Source: Acidithiobacillus sp.
GTDB lineage: Bacteria; Pseudomonadota; Gammaproteobacteria; Acidithiobacillales; Acidithiobacillaceae
Length of the DNA stretch: 43,905 nucleotides
Assembly: GCA_028697715.1 (NCBI GenBank)
Contig: JAQVDS010000021.1
Location: forward strand, 1-43,905
Direction: 5' to 3'
This document shows, piece by piece, positions 8,613 to 16,316 of the stretch. Under the pieces are notes generated by a model. It saw only the letters and a program-made list of their open reading frames with translations, was not told where the DNA came from and searched no databases. Within the stretch, counting starts at the first letter, position 1; every line of letters begins with the position of its first letter. A program made the position numbers and the translations under genes.

Positions 8613-9001
8613 TCTGGGCTTCCGTGGCTTGGAGGAAGGGGACCGTCGGGGCGCAACCACTGGCGAAACTGGTCGATGTCTTTTTGCAGGGCGGTGTTGG
8701 CCTTTTCCTCCATCGCCTCATAGTGGGCCAGGACTTCTTTGCCCAGCTCGGTGAGAAAGGCGCCGCCACCGCGCGTGCCGCCCGTCGCCGTGCCTACCAA
8801 TGGGCCGACGAAGGAACGATTCATGGTGTCGACCAGCAGCCAGGCGCGCCGGTAGCTCATGTTCATGGCCCGTGCCGCAGCCGAGATCGAGCCCTTTTCC
8901 TCGATGCGATGCAATAGTTCCGCCTTGCCGGGGCCAATGGCGATGGCCTCGGCCAGCAGTATGCGCAGCCTCGGCGCGATGACATGACTATGCTTCTGCA
9001 T
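8609..9001 (-). CDS. ModE-like winged-helix regulator without molybdate-binding domain
   Basis: 130 residues, start at 9001 after GGGAGAGG. The sequence has the LysR/ModE-type winged helix: ELLHRIEEKGSISAAARAMNMSYRRAWLLVDTMN, then a GGxRGGGAFLTELGKEVLAHY wing and a short helical tail. The C-terminal MOP (molybdate) domains of full ModE are absent, as in many short ModE homologues. By family it binds DNA as a dimer and often concerns molybdate or metal genes, but no molybdate transporter is nearby. The start overlaps the hydrolase stop by 14 bp and the stop overlaps ilvA by 4 bp, so the three are co-translated. Target and signal are unknown. Confidence 0.82.
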   Translation of the reverse strand: MQKHSHVIAPRLRILLAEAIAIGPGKAELLHRIEEKGSISAAARAMNMSYRRAWLLVDTMNRSFVGPLVGTATGGTRGGGAFLTELGKEVLAHYEAMEEKANTALQKDIDQFRQWLRPDGPLPPSHGSPE

Positions 9002-9944
9002 CTGGGTCCTCTCCCTGAAAAAAGCGCAGGATTCGCTCCGGAAGCCAGTCGGTATCTCCGGGGAATCTACCTTGCACGTAGGCAACATGGCCGCCGCGCT
9101 GGGTGAAACAGCGATGCACGGCGCGACCGCGGGGCCATTTCGCAACGGCATCCAAGGGTACGATAGGATCATTGCGACTATTGATCAACAGCGTGCGCGT
9201 GCGCACCTGCGCGAGGCCTGGCCCGGAAGAGCTCTGCTGCCAGTAGCTCAGGGCATCGGGAAAGCCATGGACCGGAGCGGTGAAGGCATCGTCAAAGGCG
9301 CGCAGACTCTTGCTGCAGCGCACCGCCTGCCAATCCACCAGGTCGGGAAATCGTTGGGCATAGCGCCCCATCTGTCGTTTCAGGGTGCGGACAAAATACT
9401 GTTCATAGAGGGGGCGAGCGGCGATATATGCGGCCGTGGCCACCAGATCGACCGGCGCGCAGACCGCGGTGGCTGCCGTCAAATAGTTTGGGTGATTCTC
9501 ACCCAGATATTTCAGTAGGGCATTGCCGCCGAGAGACACGCCGACGGCGTATAGCGGCCGCTGCAACGCATGCAACCGCTCGATGATCCAGGCAATTTCC
9601 GCGCTGTCACCGGCGTGGTAGGCGCGCGGTAGAAGATTGTCGATGCCGCCGCAGCCGCGAAAATTGATGAAACAGCCTGTCCAGCCCACTCGCTGCAGGG
9701 CTGCGCCGAGGGATAGGGCATAATGTCCACGACTGCTACTACCCAGGCCGTGAAAAAGAACCAGCACCGGGCTATCGCCCTGGCCATCCACCCAGTCGAC
9801 GGCAATGCGATCTTGATCTGGTGTCGTCCAGATTTCGCGACGCAGAGAGACCTGCGGTCGGCGGGAAAAAAACAGCGCCCAAACGGTTTCGAAATCGCCG
9901 TTTGGGAGCCAGATGGGGGAACGAAAGTGGCAGGAGAGCGTCAA
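8988..9944 (-). CDS. YheT-type alpha/beta hydrolase
   Basis: 318 residues of alpha/beta hydrolase fold, COG0429/YheT-like. The catalytic set is visible: oxyanion HGLGSSSRGHYA, nucleophile elbow GVSLGGNALLKYLGE, acid in NSRNDPIVP and histidine in RGGHVAYVQG. The N-terminus (FRSPIWLPNGDFETVW) resembles the FRPPxxLxNxHxQT segment of this family. The open frame extends to 10256 but there it reads through the tRNA-Leu gene and the Bfd frame; a TTG at 9944, overlapping the Bfd stop as TTGA, gives the usual family length. Substrate unknown; related proteins act on esters or lipids. It lies between the Bfd-like ferredoxin and the ModE-like regulator. Confidence 0.85.
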   Translation of the reverse strand: MTLSCHFRSPIWLPNGDFETVWALFFSRRPQVSLRREIWTTPDQDRIAVDWVDGQGDSPVLVLFHGLGSSSRGHYALSLGAALQRVGWTGCFINFRGCGGIDNLLPRAYHAGDSAEIAWIIERLHALQRPLYAVGVSLGGNALLKYLGENHPNYLTAATAVCAPVDLVATAAYIAARPLYEQYFVRTLKRQMGRYAQRFPDLVDWQAVRCSKSLRAFDDAFTAPVHGFPDALSYWQQSSSGPGLAQVRTRTLLINSRNDPIVPLDAVAKWPRGRAVHRCFTQRGGHVAYVQGRFPGDTDWLPERILRFFQGEDPDAEA

Positions 9945-10150
9945 TCTTCGATGTAGGCGTCGTGCGCCCGGAGGTATTGCTCCAGCTCTTCGATGCAGCT
10001 GCCGCAACCGGAACCGCAGCCCGCATGCACCATCAGCAGCTCCATAAAGGGTAGGGGCTGGGCGCGCTGACGCTCGAGGATCTCCTGAAAAGTGGCTGCC
10101 GAGCAACAGCAATAGGGACTGTCGTCGATTTCCTGCGCTTCTGCTGACAT
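9941..10150 (-). CDS. Bfd-like [2Fe-2S]-binding protein
   Basis: 69 residues. A Cys-rich N-terminal turn (PYCCCSAATFQEILE) and a second motif, HAGCGSGCGSCIEELEQYL, resemble the four-cysteine [2Fe-2S] site of bacterioferritin-associated ferredoxin and NifU-middle-type domains. By family it would move electrons or sense iron. No bacterioferritin gene is visible in the window. The gene starts 28 bp downstream of tRNA-Leu on the same strand and its stop overlaps the TTG start of the hydrolase. The first-motif spacing (C-C-C) is atypical, so a variant cluster ligation is possible. Confidence 0.75.
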   Translation of the reverse strand: MSAEAQEIDDSPYCCCSAATFQEILERQRAQPLPFMELLMVHAGCGSGCGSCIEELEQYLRAHDAYIED

Positions 10151-10177
10151 TCTCGCTGCGTACCTCGATCATCCATG

Positions 10178-10262
10178 TGGTGCGAAGAGGGAGACTCGAA
10201 CTCCCACGCCTTGCGGCGCTGGAACCTAAATCCAGTGCGTCTACCAATTCCGCCATCCTCGC
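10178..10262 (-). tRNA. tRNA-Leu (anticodon TAG)
   Basis: 85-nt class II tRNA with encoded CCA. The acceptor stem GCGAGGA pairs with TCTTCGC (one G-T wobble), and the anticodon stem CTGGA/TCCAG holds the loop TTTAGGT with anticodon TAG. A long variable arm (GCGCCGCAAGGCGT) and the T-loop GTTCGAGTC are present. The false peptide MAELVDALDLG, a known hallmark of translating tRNA-Leu, is what extends the hydrolase reading frame here. Confidence 0.96.
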
Positions 10263-10271
10263 GTCTGCGTT

Positions 10272-10300
10272 ATCTTATCCCCTGGGGCCCTTCTGGACAA
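10272..10300 (-). promoter_or_regulatory. Sigma-70-like promoter of tRNA-Leu
   Basis: On the minus strand TTGTCC (10300-10295) and TAAGAT (10277-10272) are separated by exactly 17 bp, and the tRNA 5' end lies 9 bp after the -10 element. The same transcript could continue into the Bfd, hydrolase, regulator and ilvA genes since no terminator is seen between the tRNA and the Bfd gene. Confidence 0.6.
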
Positions 10301-10315
10301 CGACGGAGTCAAATT

Positions 10316-10924
10316 ATGGCCAAGTCTCCGCAACGCCTACGTCAGCTTTTAGCGGTGGAAGCCGCGCGTATCATGGTCGATGAAGCCGTGGGCGATTTTC
10401 GCAGTGCCAAGGAGAAGGCCGCACGCCGGCTGGGCGTCCATGCCCAGCAACACTGGCCTAGCAACACGGAAATCCACAGCGAGTTGCAGGCGCGCCTGCA
10501 GCTTTTCCATGCGGATACCCAACCCCAGGCCTTGCGCCATTTGCGGGAAATCGCCCTGTACGCGATGGAGTGGCTGCAAGAGTTTCAGCCACGTCTGGTC
10601 GGCCCAGTGTGGGAGGGTGATGCGACGGAACACAGCAAGATCATCTTGCATCTCTTTGCCGATGCCCCGGAAAGCGTGCTGTTTTTCCTGCTCGATGCCC
10701 AGGTCGAATATGAGGAAGGCTGGCAGCGCCTGCGTTTTGGCGATGCCAATGCCATGGATTACCCCACTTTTTTACTGGAGTTTGAGGGGGCACCCCTGCG
10801 CCTGGTGGTCTTTGCCCTGGACGAAGACCGCCGCAGCCCCGCCTCGGCGCGCGATGGCAAGCCCCTGCCGCGGGGCAGCATCGCGCAGTTACAGCGGCTC
10901 TTGGCCGCGGAAAATCCCTGCTGA
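10316..10924 (+). CDS. Conserved proteobacterial protein of unknown function
   Basis: 202 residues; start at 10316 with ACGGAG 8 bp upstream. The longer frame to 10175 only reads through the tRNA gene. The N-terminus is helical and basic (RLRQLLAVEAARIMVDEAVGDFRSAKEKAARRLG). The middle holds FQPRLVGPVWEGDATEHSKI and LHLFADAPESVLFFLL, and the C-terminus a beta-rich part with DYPTFLLEFEGAPLRLVVF. This pattern is familiar from a conserved family sometimes described as nucleotidyltransferase-like, where the GPVxxGTADEHS segment is the most conserved part; the function is not established. It is divergent from tRNA-Leu and convergent with the ene-reductase gene, with stops almost touching. Confidence 0.72.
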   Translation: MAKSPQRLRQLLAVEAARIMVDEAVGDFRSAKEKAARRLGVHAQQHWPSNTEIHSELQARLQLFHADTQPQALRHLREIALYAMEWLQEFQPRLVGPVWEGDATEHSKIILHLFADAPESVLFFLLDAQVEYEEGWQRLRFGDANAMDYPTFLLEFEGAPLRLVVFALDEDRRSPASARDGKPLPRGSIAQLQRLLAAENPC

Positions 10925-10925
10925 T

Positions 10926-11996
10926 TTAGCCGAGCAGGGTGGGATAATCGGTATAACCCTCTGGTCCTGGGGTATAAAAGGTGTCAGGGTTGGGCTCATT
11001 GAGCGTGGCGCCGCTGCGAATGCGCGCGGGTAAATCGGGATTGGCGAGAAAGGCGGTGCCAAAAGCCACGGCGTCCGCTTTGCCCTCGGCTATCGTATTT
11101 TTTGCCTCTTCTGGGCTATATCCCATGTTGACCACGAGCTTGCCGCAATAGTTTTTACGCACGGGAGTCAATACATCTGCCGTCTGCTTCCCATAAAAAT
11201 CGCCGCGCATGAGGTGGAGGTAGGCGAGGTTCTTGTCATTGAGGGAGTTCGCCAGCCAGGTATAGAGCCCTGCAGGATCGCTGTCTTTCATGTCATTGAA
11301 GCTGTTGAGTGGCGAGAAACGCACGCCAACACGATCCGCTCCGATGGCTGCACATACAGCATCCAGGACCTCGAAAAGGAAGCGGGCGCGGTTTTCCCGA
11401 CTCCCTCCGTAGGGGCCCTCACGATGGTTGCTCCCGTCGCGCAGGAATTCATCGATCAGGTAGCCGTTGGCCGCATGGACTTCGACCATGTCGAATCCCG
11501 CTGCCCGAGCGTTGCGGGCCGCCTGCGCAAAGCCTTCAACGATGGCTGGGATTTCGTCGTCGGTCAGCGCGCGTGGTATGGTGTAGGCCTGTTTTCCCTT
11601 GGGCGTGTGGACTTCTTCATTGGCAATGGCGATGGCACTCGGTGCCACCGGGATCGCGCCATTGTTGAGATCGGGATGGCAGGCACGCCCACCATGCCAG
11701 ATCTGCAAGGCAATTTTTCCGCCGGCCTGATGTACGGCATCGGTTACCTTACGCCAGCCGGCGATCTGCTCAGCGGAATAGATGCCGGGTTCATGCCAGA
11801 ACGCTGAATTACCCGGCAAAATCATGGTCGCTTCGGCGATGATCAGGCCGGCGCTTGCGCGTTGGGCATAGTATTCGGCCATGAGCAGCGTAGGCACGTG
11901 CTCGCCTTCGGCACGGCAGCGAGTGAGAGGGGCCATCAATATTCGATTGTCGAGTTCAATGGCGCCCAAGGTCAGGGGAGAAAATAGGTCCGTCAT
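10926..11996 (-). CDS. nemA: Old Yellow Enzyme, alkene/N-ethylmaleimide reductase
   Basis: 356-residue FMN-dependent ene-reductase (TIM barrel) that reduces activated C=C bonds or nitro compounds with NAD(P)H. Family motifs: LFSPLTLGAIELDNRILMAPLTRCRA at the N-terminus (shown in part: LFSPLTLGAIELDNRI), IALQIWHGGRACHP, and the substrate-binding His and Asn in VEVHAANGYLIDEFLRDGSN. The FMN phosphate region is in GKADAVAFGTAFLANPDLP. A palindromic TetR-type operator lies 37-54 bp upstream, suggesting induction by electrophiles, as for NemR control of nemA in E. coli; no TetR gene is visible here. It is downstream of the DoxX-like gene on the same strand with 97 bp between them. The gene symbol is by similarity. 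Confidence 0.9.
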   Translation of the reverse strand: MTDLFSPLTLGAIELDNRILMAPLTRCRAEGEHVPTLLMAEYYAQRASAGLIIAEATMILPGNSAFWHEPGIYSAEQIAGWRKVTDAVHQAGGKIALQIWHGGRACHPDLNNGAIPVAPSAIAIANEEVHTPKGKQAYTIPRALTDDEIPAIVEGFAQAARNARAAGFDMVEVHAANGYLIDEFLRDGSNHREGPYGGSRENRARFLFEVLDAVCAAIGADRVGVRFSPLNSFNDMKDSDPAGLYTWLANSLNDKNLAYLHLMRGDFYGKQTADVLTPVRKNYCGKLVVNMGYSPEEAKNTIAEGKADAVAFGTAFLANPDLPARIRSGATLNEPNPDTFYTPGPEGYTDYPTLLG

Positions 11997-12032
11997 ACTG
12001 GCTCCTCATCTGGATCGACTGCCGAGAATGAT

Positions 12033-12050
12033 ACCGACCGGTCAGTCGGT
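12033..12050. promoter_or_regulatory. Palindromic TetR-type operator upstream of the ene-reductase
   Basis: ACCGACCGGTCAGTCGGT contains ACCGAC and its complement GTCGGT separated by 6 bp, with a central CCGGTC core. Such ACCGAC/GTCGGT dyads are commonly bound by TetR/AcrR-family repressors. It lies 37 bp before the nemA start codon, where a repressor would block transcription. Confidence 0.5.
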
Positions 12051-12093
12051 GTGCAACCGTGCCTGCGTTATCGGCCCCCGACGTTGCTGTCTT

Positions 12094-13056
12094 TCAACTG
12101 TTTTGTGGCTTGTGTGGCCGGAAATAGACCCACGCCGCCAGGAACAGGAAGGCAAAGATGTAGATGTTGGTGGTGCCGAGGACGTCGCCCTTGTTGGCGG
12201 TGCTGCCCGGCAGATAGGGCGCACCCCAGCCCTCGGCGGTGGTCCAGACACCGAAGCTATAGGCGATGCCGACGGGAATGATCCAGCGGAGCTGCTTGCC
12301 GCCGATCAGCAGAAAAAGGGCGATCATGCTCTCCGCTAGCGCCGCGAAAACCCCGAAGAGAAAAGGCCCCAAGGCGTTGATGACGGTGATGAAGAAGGTG
12401 ATGTAGGCGGCAATCCATGCCGGCTCTCCGGGCAAGGCTTGCTGGAGATATGTGACGGCGTTGTGCAGGAAAAAGGGCTGCCACTTCCAGAAGGCGTCGA
12501 AGACCCAGAGCAGGCCGAAGAGGATGCGCGCGGTGTGCATGGCCGCGGGGGAAAGACGCCCGGGGCGCGTGCCAGCTAGACTCCAGCAGTCCCAAGAGCG
12601 ACTGGTAATGACAAAAACAAAGACTAGCGCGTAGATGATGGCGGTTCCCGGATCCGTGGCGCCTTGGGTGTAGGGGCCGCCGAAACCGCCAACGGTGCTC
12701 CATAGCCAAAGGTTGTAAAACACACCGACGTAGGCAAAGAAGGGCAAAAAGACTCCGCTGATCAGGCTGACGGCGAGAAGCACATCCAGCACAATGGTGA
12801 TCCAAGCGACCAAGTTCGGGCCAATACCGGTGACCACTGATGCCATCCAGTGTCCATAGGCCATTACCCAGGCGGGTTGCCCACTGACCCAATCCGCACT
12901 GAAGGTATCCAGAAAATGTGCACGGTAGGCTGGACTCAACTGCAGAGCAGTGTTGATCAGCCAGACGAACCCAAAAAGGATACGCACCGCAGCAAAGGCG
13001 CGTTGTTGGGGGGAATACTCGGCAATCGTGGGTTCTGCGGTAGTGGCGGTAGTCAT
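12094..13056 (-). CDS. DoxX/DoxD-like membrane protein with internal duplication
   Basis: 320 residues with about eight hydrophobic helices. The two halves are homologous: each begins with a matching unit, RILFGFVWLINTALQLSPAY near residue 25 and RILFGLLWVFDAFWKWQPFF near residue 177. DoxX/DoxD-type proteins are inner-membrane proteins; the DoxD subunit of thiosulfate:quinone oxidoreductase belongs here, but this protein lacks an obvious DoxA part and the substrate is unknown. AAGGAG lies 8 bp before the ATG. It is followed on the same strand by the ene-reductase and preceded by the GT39 gene, with gaps of 97 and 118 bp that allow separate promoters. Confidence 0.7.
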   Translation of the reverse strand: MTTATTAEPTIAEYSPQQRAFAAVRILFGFVWLINTALQLSPAYRAHFLDTFSADWVSGQPAWVMAYGHWMASVVTGIGPNLVAWITIVLDVLLAVSLISGVFLPFFAYVGVFYNLWLWSTVGGFGGPYTQGATDPGTAIIYALVFVFVITSRSWDCWSLAGTRPGRLSPAAMHTARILFGLLWVFDAFWKWQPFFLHNAVTYLQQALPGEPAWIAAYITFFITVINALGPFLFGVFAALAESMIALFLLIGGKQLRWIIPVGIAYSFGVWTTAEGWGAPYLPGSTANKGDVLGTTNIYIFAFLFLAAWVYFRPHKPQNS

Positions 13057-13174
13057 TCATGAACTCCTTATTTTGCTGGAGATAAAAACTCTATCATCAG
13101 GTCAGTGCATGGCTCGTTGTGAAATTGTACCTCTTTCATTCGGGAAAACCAGTTAGTACAGAATCTTCTTTCGA

Positions 13175-14821
13175 TCATGGTTTAGCGACTCGGAGTAGTG
13201 CGATTTTTTCCCGATTGTAAATTTCATAGCGTATCAGTACGATCTTTGCCTGGTAGGGGGATTCTACCTGAGAAATAAGTTTACTTAGGTCAGTTGCCGG
13301 ACAGACGACATAGAGAGGCCTGTTTCCCATGTAGTTCCTGATATTTGTTGTATCTTGTAGATGGTGGATAGTCATGGCGCCACGCGCTGCATAAAACAGA
13401 AAGTCGGGCTGAAACCACTGCCATGACGCGAGGCGATAAGGCGCCCCCGCCTGAATTTGGAAAATTTTTTCCGCCATCTCCCGAGAGGGTTTCAGCCGGT
13501 TGAACTCCGGCGTATACAGAAACACCACAAGTACGCTGAGTGCCACCGCGCCACCAGCCAAACTCAGCAGAGCCCAGAGGACACGCTGTCGCCAGATCCA
13601 GACCCCAGCTACCAGTGCGGCGACGATGTAGGGCGTACCAAGCCATAGCATGCGTGGGATTTCCGGCTGCCGCATGGGTACGATCCAGCCACCAAACGTC
13701 GTCAAGAGGACGCCGATGGCAAACAGAACGCCAAGTGACAGAGCGTCGGACTTGGTGAGGCCCTTCTGCGTTGCTTGCAGTCGCGAGTCGAGATGCGTGG
13801 CTAAGAGAATCGCCAGTGGTGGATAAGACTCCCAGACATAGCTCGGCAGCTTGGTTGCGGAGAGGCTGAAGAAGATGATCCAGACCGCCGCCCAGAGCAG
13901 CATAAACTGGTTTTTGACCTGTTGCTTGTCCTGAGTCAGTGCCCTTGTCCTTTTTAACCAAAGCAGCGCCTGTGGTAGGAACACCGACCAGGGTAACATG
14001 CCGAGGAAGACGCTAAGTACATAATAAAACCACGGGCCCCGATGACCTTGCATGCTCGCATCAAAGCGGCCAATATTCTGCTGCAATAGAAAGAGCTTGT
14101 CCCACATCCAATGCGTTTCTAGGCCGACTGCGACGTACCAAGGCATGAGCAGTATCAGGAACAGCGGTAGCCCGAGTCCAAGCTTCCCCTGCTGCCACAG
14201 AAAGTGGAGATTTTGCTGTACGATCAGAAAAATAACGACGATCAATCCTGGTAACAGGAACGCGATTGGACCTTTATCCAGCGTTCCCAAAGCAAGTGCT
14301 AGATAGAATGAGAATAAAGCGTTGCGCCTGACCTGGGGATCCAGATAGGCCAGCAAGAAAGATAGCAGCGCGGCAGTTGTGGCAAGGATCAGCAGAGGAT
14401 CGGGCGTGGCGCTACGAAAGATCACGGTACTGTGTAGGATGGTGGCGATTATCAGAGCAGACAGAAAGGCGATTTTCTCGCTGTACATTCGGCGAACGAC
14501 GCTGACGATCAGCAATACTAGCAGCGCTCCCACGATCGCCGATCCGATGCGTAAACCAAAAGAATCGAGGCCGAACAGTTTTATCCCTGCCCACATCATC
14601 CAATAATTCAGGATCGGCTTGTCAGGAAGAATCTGGCCGTTGTAGGTAGGCAGAATCAGGTTGTGATTCGCCATCATTTCTTTCAAGGATTGCGCGTAGA
14701 TAGGTTCATCGATATCCCATAGGCTGGTGTTTCCTGTACCCCAAGAAAAATACAGTATAGAGACCGAAAAAATCAGCATCTCCTGCACTAGAAATTTATA
14801 AATTTTCTTTTTTTGTTGCAT
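13175..14821 (-). CDS. ArnT-like GT39 family membrane glycosyltransferase
   Basis: 548 residues, polytopic inner-membrane enzyme of the PMT/ArnT superfamily (GT-C fold), which transfers sugar from a polyprenyl phosphate donor to lipid or protein acceptors on the periplasmic side. After the first membrane helix lies the catalytic first-loop motif TSLWDIDEPIYAQSLKEM, with the acidic pair D/E expected for this family, followed by NYWMMWAGIKLFGLDSFGLR. A run of about ten further hydrophobic helices follows, then a soluble C-terminal tail. The gene starts 6 bp after the GT2 stop, so the two form an operon: the GT2 enzyme would charge the lipid carrier and this enzyme use it. The acceptor (lipid A, protein or other envelope polymer) is not determinable. 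Confidence 0.87.
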   Translation of the reverse strand: MQQKKKIYKFLVQEMLIFSVSILYFSWGTGNTSLWDIDEPIYAQSLKEMMANHNLILPTYNGQILPDKPILNYWMMWAGIKLFGLDSFGLRIGSAIVGALLVLLIVSVVRRMYSEKIAFLSALIIATILHSTVIFRSATPDPLLILATTAALLSFLLAYLDPQVRRNALFSFYLALALGTLDKGPIAFLLPGLIVVIFLIVQQNLHFLWQQGKLGLGLPLFLILLMPWYVAVGLETHWMWDKLFLLQQNIGRFDASMQGHRGPWFYYVLSVFLGMLPWSVFLPQALLWLKRTRALTQDKQQVKNQFMLLWAAVWIIFFSLSATKLPSYVWESYPPLAILLATHLDSRLQATQKGLTKSDALSLGVLFAIGVLLTTFGGWIVPMRQPEIPRMLWLGTPYIVAALVAGVWIWRQRVLWALLSLAGGAVALSVLVVFLYTPEFNRLKPSREMAEKIFQIQAGAPYRLASWQWFQPDFLFYAARGAMTIHHLQDTTNIRNYMGNRPLYVVCPATDLSKLISQVESPYQAKIVLIRYEIYNREKIALLRVAKP

Positions 14822-14827
14822 GCTCTA

Positions 14828-15829
14828 TCAATTCTTCCTTTCGTTGTCTGGGTTATTAATCCAGAGATCCTGAATCAAATATAGTGGTCGCTGCTTGCTT
14901 TCTTCGTAGATTCTGGAAATATACTCGCCAAGCACCCCCAGTGCGATGAGCTGAACCCCACCCAGGAACAATATTGTTACCATAAGTGAGGGATATCCCT
15001 TTACCGAGTTTCCACAACATATGGTTTCGATAATCATGTAGATGGCATACAGAAAAGACGTAAATGCGATCGTTATGCCCATGTAGGAGGCGAATTGCAG
15101 CGGTACGTGGCTGAACGATGTGATCCCCTCCAGCGCCAGCTGCCATAATCGCCAATAATTCCAGCTGCTTCGCCCATTTTGACGTGCGTCTCTTTGAAAA
15201 TATATTGATGTTGTCTTAAAGCCAGTCCACGCAAACAGACCCTTCATGTAACGGCGGCGTTCGGGTAGGCGTTTCAGGGCCTCTAGCACCTTCCGCGACA
15301 GCAAACGGCAGTCCCCAGCGTCATGGGGAATTTCAATGCTACTCACCCGGTTCAGAACGCGGTAGAACAGGAAGGAACTCATTCGTTTTGCATAGGATTC
15401 TCCCGAGCGTCGCTGGCGCACCGCATTTACCACGTCGTAGCCCTCCAAGAATTTTGTAAAGAGGGGTTGGATCAACTCGGGGGGATCCTGTAGGTCGGCG
15501 TCCAGAGGGATGGCAACATCGCCGGTAGCATGGTCTAGTCCTGCGGACAATGCCGCCTCTTTACCAAAATTGCGGGAGAGATTGATGATCATTACCCGAT
15601 CATCCCGATCTCGGAGCGCGAGCAATCGCAATAGGGTGTCGTCGCTACTGCCGTCGTTGACGAAGATGATCTCCCACCTTTGCTCTAATTTTTGCAGCAC
15701 CGCCCGGGTACGGTCGAAGAGGGAACTGATATTGGCGGATTCATTGTAGCAGGGAATCACCACCGATATTCTATAGAACTCGTTCTCTTGCGTTTTTTCA
15801 TTTTTCAATAGGATGTGCTCTGATTTCAT
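14828..15829 (-). CDS. GT2 polyprenyl-phosphate glycosyltransferase (GtrB/ArnC/DPM-like)
   Basis: Transfers a sugar from a nucleotide sugar to undecaprenyl phosphate at the inner membrane. The GT-A core begins with ISVVIPCYNESANISSLF; the aspartates of FVNDGSSDDT and DADLQDPPELI bind nucleotide and metal. A C-terminal region with two hydrophobic helices and a short tail matches GtrB and ArnC. Start is uncertain: the open frame runs to a TTG at 15904, but neither that nor the ATG at 15829 has a good ribosome site; the ATG is nearer the family length. The following GT39 gene is 6 bp away, the usual pairing of a carrier-charging enzyme with its transferase. Confidence 0.88.
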   Translation of the reverse strand: MKSEHILLKNEKTQENEFYRISVVIPCYNESANISSLFDRTRAVLQKLEQRWEIIFVNDGSSDDTLLRLLALRDRDDRVMIINLSRNFGKEAALSAGLDHATGDVAIPLDADLQDPPELIQPLFTKFLEGYDVVNAVRQRRSGESYAKRMSSFLFYRVLNRVSSIEIPHDAGDCRLLSRKVLEALKRLPERRRYMKGLFAWTGFKTTSIYFQRDARQNGRSSWNYWRLWQLALEGITSFSHVPLQFASYMGITIAFTSFLYAIYMIIETICCGNSVKGYPSLMVTILFLGGVQLIALGVLGEYISRIYEESKQRPLYLIQDLWINNPDNERKN

Positions 15830-15992
15830 GTGGGCTAGCGGAAGACGCCAACGCTTGCTGATCAATATGAAGAGCGGCAGCAGAGCCTGTTCGACCACTT
15901 GCAAGGATAACGTGGCAAGCTTAGGCGAAAATTAGGGAATTCCCGATCGTGGTGGGAGAAGTGTCGAAAAACGGTCCGTTTGACCTGGCTTG

Positions 15993-16029
15993 GCGCCCCC
16001 TCGAGCTACCGAGGGTGGCGCACCTTTTT
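15993..16029 (+). terminator. Strong hairpin with T-tract after DUF2892 gene
   Basis: GCGCCCCCTCG pairs with CGAGGGTGGCGC (one bulged base) around a 6-nt loop, followed on the plus strand by ACCTTTTT. The T-run is on the plus strand while the adjacent genes are on minus, so on the minus strand it would be a stem preceded by an A-run. It could stop antisense transcription entering the DUF2892 gene, or insulate the two minus-strand operons. Confidence 0.45.
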
Positions 16030-16033
16030 GGCT

Positions 16034-16237
16034 TCAGCGACGCAACTTACAAGTCTTGATTCCAAACAGGGAATAGGCTGGGCACCAGCCAATCAGCCCG
16101 GTGCCCAATGGGATCACTCCCAACCAACCCCAAGGACTTTGCGGCCCCCAAAATACGAGGCTGATGACTACCGCCCCGATAATGATGCGTATGCCGCGAT
16201 CCAGTCCGCCCTCATTGTGTAATGTTTGCATGTTCAT
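16034..16237 (-). CDS. DUF2892 (YgaP-type) small inner-membrane protein
   Basis: 67 residues, start at 16237 after TAAGG. The pattern is typical: NEGGLDRGIRIIIGAVVISL as first membrane helix, a short turn (WGPQSPWGWLG), a second helix (VIPLGTGLIGWCPAYSLFGI) and a CxxC-less basic tail KTCKLRR. The WCPAYSLFGIKTC segment, with two cysteines, is shared with the membrane part of YgaP-like rhodaneses. Such small proteins are common next to rhodanese or sulfur-transfer genes; here the neighbour is a Crp/Fnr regulator 79 bp upstream on the same strand, with a palindrome in the gap. Confidence 0.82.
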   Translation of the reverse strand: MNMQTLHNEGGLDRGIRIIIGAVVISLVFWGPQSPWGWLGVIPLGTGLIGWCPAYSLFGIKTCKLRR

Positions 16238-16299
16238 GACCTTACCCCCATTACCCTTGGAAAGGAGTTTCATGATTGCAGGGCAGGGGCAAGACGTCA

Positions 16300-16312
16300 G
16301 TGACAATATCAC
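16300..16312. promoter_or_regulatory. Possible Crp/Fnr-type operator
   Basis: GTGACAATATCAC is a near-perfect dyad (five of six arm bases match) with GTGA/TCAC half-sites, in the gap between the Crp/Fnr gene stop (16317) and the DUF2892 start (16237). The recognition helix of the neighbouring regulator (SAREVISRSLRD) has the Arg-Glu...Arg pattern that in Crp reads GTGA. The spacer is one base shorter than in the Crp consensus, so the call is tentative. Confidence 0.35.
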
Positions 16313-16316
16313 AAAA

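Noticed and set aside
9945..10256. N-terminal extension of the YheT-type hydrolase beginning MAELVDALDLG
   Set aside because: It is a translation of the tRNA-Leu gene and of the Bfd gene in another frame; the real start is near 9944.
12257..13060. 267-codon minus-strand frame overlapping the DoxX-like gene
   Set aside because: Same strand but different frame; the DoxX frame has membrane helices, an internal duplication and better start spacing.
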